Numbered from the stretch's first letter, positions 16,486-26,150 are shown. The stretch: DNA of 64,000 nt from Altibacter sp. (GCF_019913785.1 NZ_JAIOHK010000035.1:1-64000); one strand, 5' to 3'. Made by a program: numbers and translations. The notes: a model not told the origin generated them from the letters alone.

Positions 16486-17804
16486 TCCTCGTCCTCTTCG
16501 GCTTTTTTGAGTAATTTTTCATTCAGCTGCTTGCTCGCCTTAGAACCTAGTTTCTTTAATTTTTCAACACGCGTTATTAAGTTCCCTTTTCCGGTGAGCT
16601 TCACCATGGTACTGTCGTAAGTCCCTTTTACGGTATTTAACTGATTACCTACTTTTAGAAGATCATCGGTAAGATTCACAAATTGATCGTATAATCTACC
16701 CGCCTGAGTAGCAATTTCCAGAGCGTTCTGTTGCTGTTTTTCATTGTTCCACATACTATCAATAGTACGAAGCGTAGCCAATAGGGTAGTAGGAGTTACA
16801 ATTACAATATTTTTTTCAAAAGCCCAGTTGTATAGATTGTTGTCTTGGTTCACCACCACGGCAAATGCAGGTTCTATTGGAACAAACAACAATACAAAAT
16901 CGGGACTTTCAATTTTGTAGATATCTTGGTAGTTTTTTGCGCTTAACTGATCTATATGTTTTTTAAGCGAAGTGACATGCTCCTTCAAAAAGGAGGCGCG
17001 TTGGTCTTCGTCTTCCTCGTTCACAAAACGCTCGTAGGCGATTAGCGAAACTTTCGAATCGATGATCATCTTTTTATTGTCCGGCAAATGCAATACCACA
17101 TCCGGAAGAACACGCTTGCCATCTTCGGTGGTAAAACTGGTTTGCACAAAATACTCGCGATCCTTTTCCAACCCACTTTTTTCCAAAACACGTTCCAACA
17201 CAAGTTCCCCCCAGTTCCCCTGAATCTTGCTATCGCCTTTCAATGCCTTGGTGAGGTTGGTCGCTTCTTTACTCATTTGTTCATTGAGCTCCTTCAAACC
17301 AATGATCTGTTGCCGAAGCATAGCATGGCGATCAATACTTTCTTTATGGGTATCGTCTACCTTCTTTTCAAATTTTTCAATCTTTTCCTGAAGTGGTTTT
17401 AATAGTAGATCCAAGTTGTCTTTGTTCTGTTTGGTAAACTTTTCCGACTTGGTTTCAAGTATCTTATTCGCTAGATTTTCAAATTTCTCTCGAAAGTCTT
17501 CTTCAAATTTTTCGAACTTCTCTTTTTCACCACGCAACTTATCTTCCAAACTTTCGTACTCCGAATTGCGTTTGGTCAATTCCATATTAAGAAAATCCTT
17601 TTCCTTCCGAATGGTCTCTCTTTCTTGCATTACGGTTTCAAAACGCTCGTTCAATTTTTCCTCTTGATCGGCCTGTTGCTCCAGTTTTGTCTCTAGTTTT
17701 CCGGTCTCACTCTTAAACTTTAAACGCGCAAAGCGAGTGCCTATAAAGGCACCAATAAGCAAACAGATAGCGGCTAACAGTAAAAAAAGAAAGGTTTCGC
17801 TCAT
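16482..17804 (-). CDS. rmuC: DNA recombination protein RmuC
   Basis: A 440-residue protein with an N-terminal membrane anchor (FLFLLLAAICLLIGAFIGTRFA), a coiled coil (about 30-170) and the RmuC nuclease-like domain with GNWGELVLERVLEKSGL, PDVVLHLPDNKKMIIDSKVSL, and FVPIEPAFAVV. RmuC limits inversion at short inverted repeats, probably by acting on DNA ends, and the domain belongs to the PD-(D/E)XK-like group. The length fits the family. Monocistronic. Confidence 0.92.
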   Translation of the reverse strand: MSETFLFLLLAAICLLIGAFIGTRFARLKFKSETGKLETKLEQQADQEEKLNERFETVMQERETIRKEKDFLNMELTKRNSEYESLEDKLRGEKEKFEKFEEDFREKFENLANKILETKSEKFTKQNKDNLDLLLKPLQEKIEKFEKKVDDTHKESIDRHAMLRQQIIGLKELNEQMSKEATNLTKALKGDSKIQGNWGELVLERVLEKSGLEKDREYFVQTSFTTEDGKRVLPDVVLHLPDNKKMIIDSKVSLIAYERFVNEEDEDQRASFLKEHVTSLKKHIDQLSAKNYQDIYKIESPDFVLLFVPIEPAFAVVVNQDNNLYNWAFEKNIVIVTPTTLLATLRTIDSMWNNEKQQQNALEIATQAGRLYDQFVNLTDDLLKVGNQLNTVKGTYDSTMVKLTGKGNLITRVEKLKKLGSKASKQLNEKLLKKAEEDED

Positions 17805-17831
17805 AAGGGATATCGTTTCACGTAAAGATAC

Positions 17832-18626
17832 TTAATTATTGATGTTAAACCGACCTGTTTTACTATCAAAATTGATGGTTTCCTTCGGAAATAAGGCATC
17901 AAACTTTCCTGCTTCTATGAGTCGGCACGGGGTGTCGAAAAAGTTTGATTCGGGGGTCATTACCAGCATTTTATCGCTGAGCTGGATGGCCAGATCGATC
18001 TCGTGTGTAGAAAACAATATACACTTACCGGTTTCCGAAGCCAATTTTTTCAAGAGCTTCAAAATATAGGCCCTATGGTACAGATCCAGATGCGTAGTAG
18101 GCTCATCCAGGATGATTAACGGAGTGTCCTGTGCCAAAGCTCTGGCAATGTACACACGTTGTAATTGCCCGTCGCTTAATTCGAAACATTTTTGCGAGGC
18201 AAGTTTTGCCGTTTCGGTAGCCTGAAGGGCAAATTGAATAGCTTTCTTGTCGGCCTCGGTCAAGGTTCCCATCCAGGAGGTATAAGGCTGTCTGCCCAAG
18301 GAAACCAATTCTAATACGGTAAGGTTTTTTGAAACGGCGGCTTCGGTCAACACCATACTTAACTCTGAAGCCAGCTGCATAGCTGTGTATGTCGAAAGCA
18401 ATTTGTGTTTCAGAAGGATACTACCGCTGATTTTCGGTTGCATTCTGCCCAGCGTTCGCAGTAGGGTAGATTTTCCAATACCGTTGGCACCCACCAAACC
18501 TACTAGCTCTCCTTCAGCAATTGAAAACTGAATATTTTCTGAAATTATTTTCGGTTTCTTTTTGCTGAAATAACCAACGGCCAAATTCATAACTTCTAAA
18601 ACAATATGTCCTTTTTCCGAAGCCAT
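17832..18626 (-). CDS. Cobalamin/iron-siderophore-type ABC transporter ATP-binding protein (BtuD-like)
   Basis: A 264-residue ATPase with Walker A GANGIGKST (46-54), Q-loop region, signature LSDGQLQR and Walker B LIILDEP followed by the H-loop STHEIDLA. This is the FecE/BtuD subgroup. Its start overlaps the permease stop by one base (TAATG), so expression is coupled. It is the third gene of a binding protein-permease-ATPase operon next to the B12-riboswitch-controlled btuB, so cobalamin is the likely substrate; siderophore or haem transport cannot be excluded. Confidence 0.85.
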   Translation of the reverse strand: MASEKGHIVLEVMNLAVGYFSKKKPKIISENIQFSIAEGELVGLVGANGIGKSTLLRTLGRMQPKISGSILLKHKLLSTYTAMQLASELSMVLTEAAVSKNLTVLELVSLGRQPYTSWMGTLTEADKKAIQFALQATETAKLASQKCFELSDGQLQRVYIARALAQDTPLIILDEPTTHLDLYHRAYILKLLKKLASETGKCILFSTHEIDLAIQLSDKMLVMTPESNFFDTPCRLIEAGKFDALFPKETINFDSKTGRFNINN

Positions 18627-19657
18627 TAGAATAAAAGTTTACGTTTTCGAACCAACAACCAGATGATCACCGGGGCTCCAATAAGTGCTGTAATCGCATT
18701 GATGGGTAGCGTATATTCACTGAACGGCAATTGGGCTACCGTATCACATAGCAGCATTAATACACTTCCGCAAAGCAGTACCGCAGGAATCAAGATAAAG
18801 TGATTTGAGGTAGTAAAGAACTGCCGGGTAAGATGTGGCACCGCCAATCCAACAAAGGCAATCGGGCCTGCAAAGGCTGTAATACTCCCCGCCAAAATAC
18901 TCGTGGCCAAAATGATCAAAAAAGTGGTTCGTTTAATGCGAAGTCCCATACTTTTCGCATAATTTTCACCTAATAACAATGCATTTAGCGATTTGCTACA
19001 GAAAAAGCTCAACAATAACCCGAAAACACAGCAAATACTCAGAATCAGGACACCCTGCCACGACTGATTGCCCAAACTGCCAAAGCTCCAAAAGATATAC
19101 TGCTGAAGTTGTTCGGCACTACTGAAATACGACAATACTGCTACGACTGCCGATGTCACACTGCCAAACATCAAACCAATGATTAGGATGGCCATGGTGT
19201 CTTTTATCCGAAAGGTGACCGCCAATACCGCCAACAACACTAAAAAGCTTCCAAAAGCCGCGGCAATCACCAGGCTCCATTGACTCACCAGTAGATTTCC
19301 GAAGTACCCGCCAAAGGCACCTGCTCCAAGAATCAGAATGGCGACTCCCAAACTTGCACCGCTGCTCAAGCCCAGTACAAAAGGACCTGCCAAAGGATTC
19401 CGAAACAGTGTTTGCATAAGAAGCCCTGAAACCGCTAGGCCGCCTCCCGCCAAAATTGCGGTAAGTGCTTTCGGTAAACGATAATCTATGAGAATGTACT
19501 GCCAGGAATCTTTCGAAGTGCCACCACCGAACAAGCCCGAGATCACTTCATCCAAGGGAATGGAAACCGAACCCAAACTAATGTTGGTTAAAAAGCTAAG
19601 GCCCAAGAGTAGGAGCAATAAAACAAAATAGCCCTTGTATGTTGCAGTTGATTCCAC
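18626..19657 (-). CDS. FecCD/BtuC-family ABC transporter permease
   Basis: A 343-residue protein with about ten membrane helices and family motifs DYRLPKALTAILAGGGLAVSGLLMQTLFRNPLAGPFVLG and GPIAFVGLAVPHLTRQF. It forms the channel dimer of a type II importer with the downstream ATPase. It starts with GTG overlapping the binding-protein stop (TAGTG), indicating translational coupling. Substrate inferred as cobalamin from context. Confidence 0.9.
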   Translation of the reverse strand: MESTATYKGYFVLLLLLLGLSFLTNISLGSVSIPLDEVISGLFGGGTSKDSWQYILIDYRLPKALTAILAGGGLAVSGLLMQTLFRNPLAGPFVLGLSSGASLGVAILILGAGAFGGYFGNLLVSQWSLVIAAAFGSFLVLLAVLAVTFRIKDTMAILIIGLMFGSVTSAVVAVLSYFSSAEQLQQYIFWSFGSLGNQSWQGVLILSICCVFGLLLSFFCSKSLNALLLGENYAKSMGLRIKRTTFLIILATSILAGSITAFAGPIAFVGLAVPHLTRQFFTTSNHFILIPAVLLCGSVLMLLCDTVAQLPFSEYTLPINAITALIGAPVIIWLLVRKRKLLF

Positions 19658-20799
19658 TATTCGAGTTTACTAAAAAAGAATAATTCGTGATCAGGCAGGA
19701 GCTCGGGATGTACGATCTTTATAATGTCTTTTAATACGATATCGGGGCGGTTAGGGGCCAATTCGTAGTACAATACGCCACCGGTTGGGCCTATTCGGTT
19801 CGTAAAATTATATACCTCGTTCTTTTTATAGGCATCAAACTGTGCGTATACGGTATGTGATTCGGCTAGCTGATTTAAACTGGTAAACTGCCCCGGACCA
19901 ATCCAAATTTCCGCCTTCCCGCCTTTTTCTAGTACTGCCTCCAAATTGAGAGAGAGGCTTCCGGTCCCTTTTGAATCGTTCCATAGGTAGTCGCCATTGG
20001 CATCGGTAATGAATTGGGCGGCCCAACTGCCTCCCTGTGGCAGATACCATACATCCCGATACATAGCACCACTGAGCACCGTTGGTTTTTTGGTGGCTTC
20101 GGAAGCAATCTTTTTTGCGGCCAGATATTCGGTTTCAATGTTTTTAAAGATGCTATCGGCTTCTTTTTCTTTATGGAACAAAACACCAAAGAATTTGATC
20201 CATTCGGCTTTGCCCAAAGGTGAGGTCTCGGTCCAATCGGCGTTATACAACACAGGAATATCCATCTTTTGAATGCTTGCCACCGTTTTGTTATTCCCTT
20301 CTACGGCAAAGGTTACAACGGCACTTGGCGCTAGATCGATCAGGACTTCGGTATTGATGTCCTCATTTTTTCCCAGTTCAGTAATTTTTCCTTCAGCAAT
20401 TAATTGTCGTGTTGCTTCCGAAGAAATAAATTCAAGGTTGGGAAAGCCTATTAGTTTTTCGGCGACGCCCAGCATCTCCAAAGATGGAATATGTGTGGTC
20501 GATGTCACAACGATGTTGGAGAGCGGTATTTCGATTACAGCATCAAACCTATCGGACTGTTCTAGTACACTGCCTTTTTCAATCAAAGCATAGGTAAAGG
20601 CCTTATCCGATCCCGGCCAAGGGTTATGTACGGTGATGGTCTTATAGCCATCGAAATGAGCGATGTCGAATCCGTTTGCAAAGGAAACTTCGGTAGTCGC
20701 ATCGGACTTTTGGATTATGGATGGAGATTTCTGAATTTCTTTACACGATAGAAATAAGCTAAGTAGGAGTATGGTCGACCAAAGTTTTTGCATGCTCAA
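19657..20799 (-). CDS. BtuF-like substrate-binding lipoprotein
   Basis: A 380-residue lipoprotein (lipobox LFLSC, Cys19) with a periplasmic-binding-protein type III fold. Diagnostic stretches are VVTSTTHIPSLEMLGVAEKLIGFPNLEFI, LIDLAPSAVVTFAVEGNN and the linker helix region. It would deliver the ligand to the BtuC/D-like pair encoded directly downstream. It diverges from the riboswitch and btuB, whose control does not obviously reach it. Confidence 0.82.
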   Translation of the reverse strand: MSMQKLWSTILLLSLFLSCKEIQKSPSIIQKSDATTEVSFANGFDIAHFDGYKTITVHNPWPGSDKAFTYALIEKGSVLEQSDRFDAVIEIPLSNIVVTSTTHIPSLEMLGVAEKLIGFPNLEFISSEATRQLIAEGKITELGKNEDINTEVLIDLAPSAVVTFAVEGNNKTVASIQKMDIPVLYNADWTETSPLGKAEWIKFFGVLFHKEKEADSIFKNIETEYLAAKKIASEATKKPTVLSGAMYRDVWYLPQGGSWAAQFITDANGDYLWNDSKGTGSLSLNLEAVLEKGGKAEIWIGPGQFTSLNQLAESHTVYAQFDAYKKNEVYNFTNRIGPTGGVLYYELAPNRPDIVLKDIIKIVHPELLPDHELFFFSKLE

Positions 20800-20841
20800 A
20801 AATAATAGTTTTTGTTTGGCTTCGCTACCAATTTAAAACCT

Positions 20842-20849
20842 TATTTTTG
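20842..20849 (+). promoter_or_regulatory. -7 box for the btuB riboswitch transcript
   Basis: TATTTTTG matches TAnnTTTG and lies 10 bases upstream of the riboswitch P1 stem. A TTTG at 20815-20818 is 23 bases away, more than the usual 19, so the -33 element is uncertain. Confidence 0.5.
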
Positions 20850-20858
20850 TTTCGAATT

Positions 20859-21043
20859 ATGGTGAGCGTTTTCATTCACTGAAAATACTCGTAATAGGGA
20901 ATTCGGTTAAAAACCGAAGCTGTACCCGCAACTGTAAGCCATCCGCCTTTGGCGGATTGTACAATTCTTCAAAACCACTGTTCACCTGGAGTGAATGGGA
21001 AGGTAGTACAAGGGCGAGCCAGGAGACCTGCCAAGTTCACTAT
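20859..21043 (+). ncRNA. Cobalamin (AdoCbl-type) riboswitch
   Basis: The core GGGAAT-CGGTTAAAAACCG-AAGCTGTACCCGCAACTGTAAGCC (20897-20940) and the B12 box GCCAGGAGACCTGCC (21018-21032) are both intact. P1 can form between ATGGTGA (20859-20865) and TCACTAT (21037-21043). A peripheral hairpin ATCCGCC-TTT-GGCGGAT follows the core. Directly downstream a hairpin AAACTTT/AAAGTTT (21048-21068) has the loop CGGGAT, complementary to the CCCG of the L5 loop, matching the L5-L13 kissing-loop expression platform. When B12 binds, translation of btuB 118 bases further on should fall. Confidence 0.93.
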
Positions 21044-21161
21044 TGTCAAACTTTCGGGATAAAAGTTTAGAGCAAAGAAGGTAACGACCCTACACAATTA
21101 AATTTACGGTAGCTTGTTACAATTTTCGCATCTTCAGCTTTTTCCGTTTTAATTATTTAAA

Positions 21162-23096
21162 ATGAAAAAACTAGTTATCACAGCAGTATGTTTAGTAGCG
21201 ATGGGAAACACGATCGCACAAGAAGTTTCTAAGGTAGAACAATTGGATTCGGTTACCATTATTACAAAAGCGCCCTTGGCACGTAAAAACAGTGGTAAAA
21301 TCGTCGCCACTATTTCTCAGGAAACTCTTGAAAAAAGTAAAGGAAAGTCGGTCGCGCAACTTGTAAACGAAGTATCGGGCATCGAAATTAACGGTAGCCG
21401 TAGCAATGAAGGTCAAAATCTAGGCTATTTTGTACGAGGTGGAAGAAACAGACAGGTAGTAATTCTTTTGGACGGTGTTCAAATGAATGATCCTTCACAT
21501 ATTAACAACGACTTCGACCTGCGATTACTTACACCATCCACTATCGAACGTATTGAAATTATCAAGGGGGCATCGAGTGTGTTGTATGGCAGCGGTGCAG
21601 CGACAGCCGTCATTAGTATAACGACAAAGGCAGCTTCTGAAAAACCCATTGCTGCTAGCCTTACCTCCAGCATGGGAACGAATTCGGCTTCGGAAAAAAA
21701 CGATAGCGAACATACGCTTCAGGAATTTACAAATGCCATTTCCCTGAACGGAACGCTTAATAAGTTCTTCTATGATGCTAGTTTCAGCAATAGATATGCA
21801 GATGGTCTCTCGGCCATTGCGGCACCCGAAGGCGATACCCGATTTGAAGCCGACGTATTCAATCGATACAACGGTAGGATAAACTTAGGCTATCGCTTTA
21901 ATAAGGATATAAGTGTAAGTCGGTTTTTCAGTTTCAATAAATTCAAATCGGGATTTGATGATTTTAGCTATAATGACGCCGACTATCAATCTATTTCGCA
22001 GCAATTGAACACAGGGGGACATTTTGAATGGAAATACAAGAACGGCACCTATGTATTTAACGATAATTACAGTTGGATAGAGCGAGAAGTGGTTTCTTCT
22101 TTTCCTGCCAAATACGATTCGAGATCGTATACGCTGGATACCTACCTTCATCATAAGTTTACGAAAAGGCTTAGTGTATTGGTGGGGCTTCAATTTATTA
22201 GCAGTAGCTTCAATTCCTTTACCATTCCGTTTGGGGCATCCCATTTTGAACAAGAGGTCCATGAAGATATTGCCAAGTTTAGCGTCATCGACCCTTATGT
22301 GAATTTGGTCTATGTCTCTAATTACGGACTTAATGTCAATGTCGGAGCCCGATTGAATCTCCATTCGGTATACGATTCGCATCTGGTCTATAACCTGAAT
22401 CCATCGTATACCTTCGATGTTGGTAACAACAGCTTGACACTGCTGGGATCGTATAGTACTGCCTATATTACCCCCTCTTTATATCAATTGTTCGATCCTA
22501 TTTATGGAAATGAAGCCTTGCTTCCCGAGGAGAATACAACGATGGAGGGAGGCATCTCTTTTTCTTCTGAAAATAATTTTAATCTAAGTGTGGTCTATTT
22601 TAACCGAACTGAGGAAAACTTTGTCGATTTCGTTTTAGTTGATCCCGAAATGTATTCGTATCAATATATAAATACACCCGAAACCTTTGAAGCCAGCGGT
22701 GTAGAAGTGGAAGTGTATAAGAAGTTTGGGAAGAAGTTTACGGCTTCGGCAAATTATACCAATACCCAAGCCGATGAACGGTTTTCGCTACGCATTCCGG
22801 AGCATAAGTTGAATGCTTCGTTAGGTTTTCAGCTAACCGAAGCATCCTTTATAGGATTGCAGTATCAATTCAATAGTGAGCGGAACGATACTTTTTTCAA
22901 TCCTATAACTTTCGAAAGTGAAACGATTCGCCTAGACAGTTATGGTCTGTTCGATATTTCAGTAACAACTAAAGTGATAAGCAATCTAACTTTATTTGCG
23001 ACGGTGAGCAACCTATTAAACGAAGAATACGAGGAATTGTATCGGTATCAAGCACGCGGACGAAATATACGAGCCGGATTTATATTGGATTTTTAA
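21162..23096 (+). CDS. btuB: TonB-dependent vitamin B12 receptor (BtuB-like)
   Basis: A 644-residue outer-membrane receptor with a signal peptide to about residue 20. A plug domain follows (LDSVTIITKAPLARKNSGK as TonB-box region; QLVNEVSGIEINGSRSNEGQNLGYFVRGGRNRQVVILLDGVQMND; ERIEIIKGASSVLYGSGAATAVI), then a 22-strand barrel ending RYQARGRNIRAGFILDF. The B12 riboswitch in its leader makes cobalamin or a precursor the likely ligand. The last 4 bases overlap the convergent lipoprotein gene. Confidence 0.92.
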   Translation: MKKLVITAVCLVAMGNTIAQEVSKVEQLDSVTIITKAPLARKNSGKIVATISQETLEKSKGKSVAQLVNEVSGIEINGSRSNEGQNLGYFVRGGRNRQVVILLDGVQMNDPSHINNDFDLRLLTPSTIERIEIIKGASSVLYGSGAATAVISITTKAASEKPIAASLTSSMGTNSASEKNDSEHTLQEFTNAISLNGTLNKFFYDASFSNRYADGLSAIAAPEGDTRFEADVFNRYNGRINLGYRFNKDISVSRFFSFNKFKSGFDDFSYNDADYQSISQQLNTGGHFEWKYKNGTYVFNDNYSWIEREVVSSFPAKYDSRSYTLDTYLHHKFTKRLSVLVGLQFISSSFNSFTIPFGASHFEQEVHEDIAKFSVIDPYVNLVYVSNYGLNVNVGARLNLHSVYDSHLVYNLNPSYTFDVGNNSLTLLGSYSTAYITPSLYQLFDPIYGNEALLPEENTTMEGGISFSSENNFNLSVVYFNRTEENFVDFVLVDPEMYSYQYINTPETFEASGVEVEVYKKFGKKFTASANYTNTQADERFSLRIPEHKLNASLGFQLTEASFIGLQYQFNSERNDTFFNPITFESETIRLDSYGLFDISVTTKVISNLTLFATVSNLLNEEYEELYRYQARGRNIRAGFILDF

Positions 23097-23494
23097 AAAA
23101 TGGTAGTAAGTCTATATTTTTCCCAACATCCTTCAATACATTGGAAGGCTAATAGTAAGTTTTGGCCTTCAATAGTGTATTCAATAGTGTATTCTATTTC
23201 ATTGCAGTCATTTACAATAATTTGTTTGTTGGTGGTATCATAAACAGCCGTCATTCCATAGGTCGTTTGAGATTGATCACAGAAAGAAACCGTTGTAGTG
23301 ACGGTACCATCGGCTAGGAATTCAATGGTTCGCCCATTCTGTACAGGATTGAAGCCGCCGCTTCCATCACCAGGATCGTTATAGTTTTCAATTAACAACC
23401 ATGCATTAATAAGGTCGGGTGAGGACACATCTTTATCTTTTGAACAGGCAATTAATACCATAATTACCATGATACTGCAGAACACCTTTTTCAT
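23093..23494 (-). CDS. Small lipocalin-like lipoprotein
   Basis: A 133-residue lipoprotein (lipobox LIAC, Cys17) with a body typical of Bacteroidota lipocalin-like/DUF5004-type proteins: INAWLLIENYNDPGDGSGGF, then GRTIEFLADGTVTTTVSFC and a C-terminal cysteine pair FQCIEGCWEKYRL. Four cysteines besides the lipobox may form disulfides. Function unknown. Downstream of the S41 protease gene on the same strand, but 80 bases apart. Confidence 0.65.
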   Translation of the reverse strand: MKKVFCSIMVIMVLIACSKDKDVSSPDLINAWLLIENYNDPGDGSGGFNPVQNGRTIEFLADGTVTTTVSFCDQSQTTYGMTAVYDTTNKQIIVNDCNEIEYTIEYTIEGQNLLLAFQCIEGCWEKYRLTTIF

Positions 23495-23574
23495 AATTCT
23501 TAATTTTACACTTAAATATACTATAAAACTTGTTTATCGTAGCAAAAAGTAATTATTTAAAATCATCCCCTTCT

Positions 23575-24972
23575 CTAATGGTCTGCCACCATTCTTTGAT
23601 ACAACAATGAGGAAGCCTTGCTTTCTGAAATTTCTTTCAGCGACAACCTATTGTTTTGTACAGGTTGAGGTGCCGGAAAAATATCGTTCAATGCAGCTGC
23701 CAATAAAGGTTCGTTAACATTTCCAAGGGTTCCTAAATTACTGTAATCTTCGTCCACTTCAATATCCGGGAAGAGGCCGTCGACAAAATCAGTTGTCCCG
23801 TTGGCGTTAGCCGTCTTAAATACCAATGGCAACATGGCGTAGGTGTGGCCGGGGTTTGCCTGACTCCGGTCGAATCCGGGAGCAGGAGCATCGTACAACA
23901 AAAAGGAAGCCTGAAATTTACCGGTAGTAGTTCCACCTACCTGGATAACCGAAATATACGGATCGAGACCATTAATGACCAATTCGCTTGCTGAGGCTGA
24001 TCTTTTGGTCGTTAAGATGTACACTCGGCTTAAATTCAGACTGTTGATGGCTTCTCCGGTCTGTATGGTAGTGTCGAATAGCCCGGGACTCGAATACTCG
24101 GCTTGTCGGTCTTCGTTCCATATTTCAGAATAAAAAAGTTCTCCTGTAAATTGCCCGGTAATCATGCTGCCTAGGTCAACGGCATTTTCTACCGAACCAC
24201 CACCATTGTAGCGAAGGTCCAGTACCAGTTCGGTGATCCCATCGGCTTTAAATTGTCCAAAAGCAGCATTGAGTTGTGGTGCGAAGTTTCTGGTAAAGGC
24301 GTTGTACATTAAATACCCGATATTTTGTCCGTTTACGTTTAACGTTTGAGCCAGGTGGATCGGGTTTTCAGAAACTTCTGCCTTCGTAAGTGACTTACTT
24401 TCTCCGGTTGGTGTAATAGTTTGTCCGTCGAAGGTAGCCAGACCAATGCTATAGGCATCGGGAGCCAACAAGGTACTAAAGTTGGTATCGGTGAGCTGTT
24501 GCCCATCAACGGTGTTGAATATCATGCCTCGTTGTAGACTCGCCGCGGCGGCACTTGTGTTGGGAACCACGTAGCGCACATATCCAAAGACATTATTGCT
24601 GTTGTCCGGGTAGAGTACAAGTCCGAACTCCATTCCGTTGCTCAGGGTGATGCCGTTTAGTGCGTTTTCCAGTTCGATATAATCGTCTACCAGGATGCTA
24701 AAACGGTCCTGAGAAGATTTCAGAAAATCGAATAGAGATTCGGGGGTGCTGTAGTTACTTAAGAAGGCATCCAATTCATTTTGATCGGCAAAGGCATCGT
24801 TGGCGAGTTCGGGTGTATCGGCTTTGTACAGGTAAAAGTAGTTGAGTCCGCGATAGATAAAGTTTTGAATATCCAGGGCCGAAGCAACTTGAATGTCATC
24901 ATCCCGATCTTTAAAACAAGAAGTAAACGTAATGGAAACTGCGAGTAAAACAAGGAGAAGGTTCTTTTTCAT
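23575..24972 (-). CDS. S41 family C-terminal-processing-type peptidase (lipoprotein)
   Basis: A 465-residue lipoprotein (lipobox FTSC, Cys19). A PDZ-like segment (about 110-180) is followed by the S41 catalytic core: LVLDLRYNGGGSVENA, then RSASASE with Ser327, and TTTGK with Lys352. Their spacing of 25 matches the Ser/Lys dyad of E. coli Prc. A tricorn-core type tail completes it. It probably cleaves periplasmic or surface proteins. Substrate unknown. Confidence 0.87.
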   Translation of the reverse strand: MKKNLLLVLLAVSITFTSCFKDRDDDIQVASALDIQNFIYRGLNYFYLYKADTPELANDAFADQNELDAFLSNYSTPESLFDFLKSSQDRFSILVDDYIELENALNGITLSNGMEFGLVLYPDNSNNVFGYVRYVVPNTSAAAASLQRGMIFNTVDGQQLTDTNFSTLLAPDAYSIGLATFDGQTITPTGESKSLTKAEVSENPIHLAQTLNVNGQNIGYLMYNAFTRNFAPQLNAAFGQFKADGITELVLDLRYNGGGSVENAVDLGSMITGQFTGELFYSEIWNEDRQAEYSSPGLFDTTIQTGEAINSLNLSRVYILTTKRSASASELVINGLDPYISVIQVGGTTTGKFQASFLLYDAPAPGFDRSQANPGHTYAMLPLVFKTANANGTTDFVDGLFPDIEVDEDYSNLGTLGNVNEPLLAAALNDIFPAPQPVQNNRLSLKEISESKASSLLYQRMVADH

Positions 24973-25112
24973 CTAATAGGGTTTAAAACGGGATATATCT
25001 TGTAAACCCCGAATTTAATGACATTATTGTGAGTAAAAAAATATGTTATTATAAATTTTTGAGTTTATAAGAGAAGTACATTTAATAGATATTGAGCATT
25101 GAAAATAAAACT

Positions 25113-25137
25113 GTAACAAAAATCGAGCTGATTCGTC
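25113..25137 (+). promoter_or_regulatory. Possible ECF-type autoregulatory promoter
   Basis: GTAAC (25113-25117) and CGTC (25134-25137) are spaced by 16 bases, matching the AAC-N16-CGTC style of ECF-sigma promoters. It lies 46 bases before the sigma gene, suggesting that the factor drives its own operon. This is inferred from motif form only. Confidence 0.4.
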
Positions 25138-25183
25138 GTAATGAAAGAACGGCCTCTTAAATTAAGTTCACTAACCAAATAAG

Positions 25184-25690
25184 ATGAAGCAAAGGGAGTT
25201 TTTATCGACGGTAATGCCATTTAAAGACAAGTTGTACAGACTTGCCAAAAGGCTCCTTGTTTCAAGTGAAGAAGCCGAAGATGCTGTTCAAGAAGTGTAT
25301 TTGAAATTATGGAATGGGAAGGATCGTATAAAGAATTATGTCAACCCTGAAGCTTTTGCCATTACAATGACGAAGAACTATTGTTTGGATCGTTTAAAAT
25401 CGAAACAGGCCGCTAATCTGAAAATTGTACACAGTAATTATCAAAATTCTGATAATCTGGAGAAAAAGGTGGAAGCCAATGACGGAGTTAGCATTGTATT
25501 CAAAATAATGGAAACCCTTCCGGAACAACAACGAATGATCTTACAGCTTCGGGATGTAGAGCAATTTGAGTTTGCCGAAATTGCCCAAATGCTGGAAAGT
25601 AACGAAACAGCAGTTAGAGTTTCCCTATCGAGGGCACGAAAAACTGTAAGAGAACAATTAATAAAACAATACAATTATGGAGTTAGCTAA
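25184..25690 (+). CDS. RNA polymerase sigma-70 factor, ECF subfamily
   Basis: A 168-residue ECF sigma factor. Region 2 is seen in AKRLLVSSEEAEDAVQEVYLKLW and NPEAFAITMTKNYCLDRLKSK. Region 4 is seen in METLPEQQRMILQLRDVEQFEFAEIAQMLESNETAVRVSLSRARKTVREQL. It directs transcription of an envelope-stress-like regulon, inferred from its operon with a membrane protein and two DUF4252 exported proteins. The next gene starts 14 bases inside it, so translation is coupled. Confidence 0.92.
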   Translation: MKQREFLSTVMPFKDKLYRLAKRLLVSSEEAEDAVQEVYLKLWNGKDRIKNYVNPEAFAITMTKNYCLDRLKSKQAANLKIVHSNYQNSDNLEKKVEANDGVSIVFKIMETLPEQQRMILQLRDVEQFEFAEIAQMLESNETAVRVSLSRARKTVREQLIKQYNYGVS

Positions 25691-26150
25691 AATAGAACAA
25701 CTCTTGGAAGCCTATTTTGAAGGCACTACCACACTGGTGGAAGAAGCAAGCCTTCGGGATTATTTTTCAGGCTCTGAGGTAGCCCCTCAGTTCGTGATGT
25801 ATCAACCCCTGTTTGTCGGGCTGAAACAGGCCAAAGGTGAAGTGTCTCATAAAGAGATTCGTCTTCCGTCTCCCGCTTTCAATTTGAATTCATGGTGGTA
25901 TGGCATTGCAGCTATGTTAGTAGTAGGGGTAGCCATTGGAAGTGTTCTGTTTTCACAACCTCAGTTATCACAGGAAGAAAAAGAAGCAGTGGCTGCCTTT
26001 GAAAAATCGAAGGAGACCTTACGCCTGCTTTCTGAAAGCTTAAATAAAGGAACCGAAGAATTGGCCTATTTAAATGAATTTACCAAAGGCACCTCTTCCA
26101 TTGCACATATCAATCAATTTACAGACACAAAAAACAAAATTTTAAAATAA
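25677..26150 (+). CDS. Putative membrane anti-sigma factor
   Basis: A 157-residue protein beginning MELAKIEQLLEAYFEGTTTLVEEASLRDYF, a cytoplasmic helical start typical of Bacteroidota anti-sigma partners. A membrane helix lies at about 73-93 (WWYGIAAMLVVGVAIGSVLF) and a periplasmic helical tail follows. It overlaps the sigma gene by 14 bases. No zinc-binding ZAS motif is visible. Confidence 0.72.
   Translation: MELAKIEQLLEAYFEGTTTLVEEASLRDYFSGSEVAPQFVMYQPLFVGLKQAKGEVSHKEIRLPSPAFNLNSWWYGIAAMLVVGVAIGSVLFSQPQLSQEEKEAVAAFEKSKETLRLLSESLNKGTEELAYLNEFTKGTSSIAHINQFTDTKNKILK

Noticed and set aside
21885-22382. 165-residue open frame on the minus strand opposite btuB
   Set aside because: It is the antisense shadow of the receptor barrel, has no recognisable domain, and the plus-strand gene explains the sequence.
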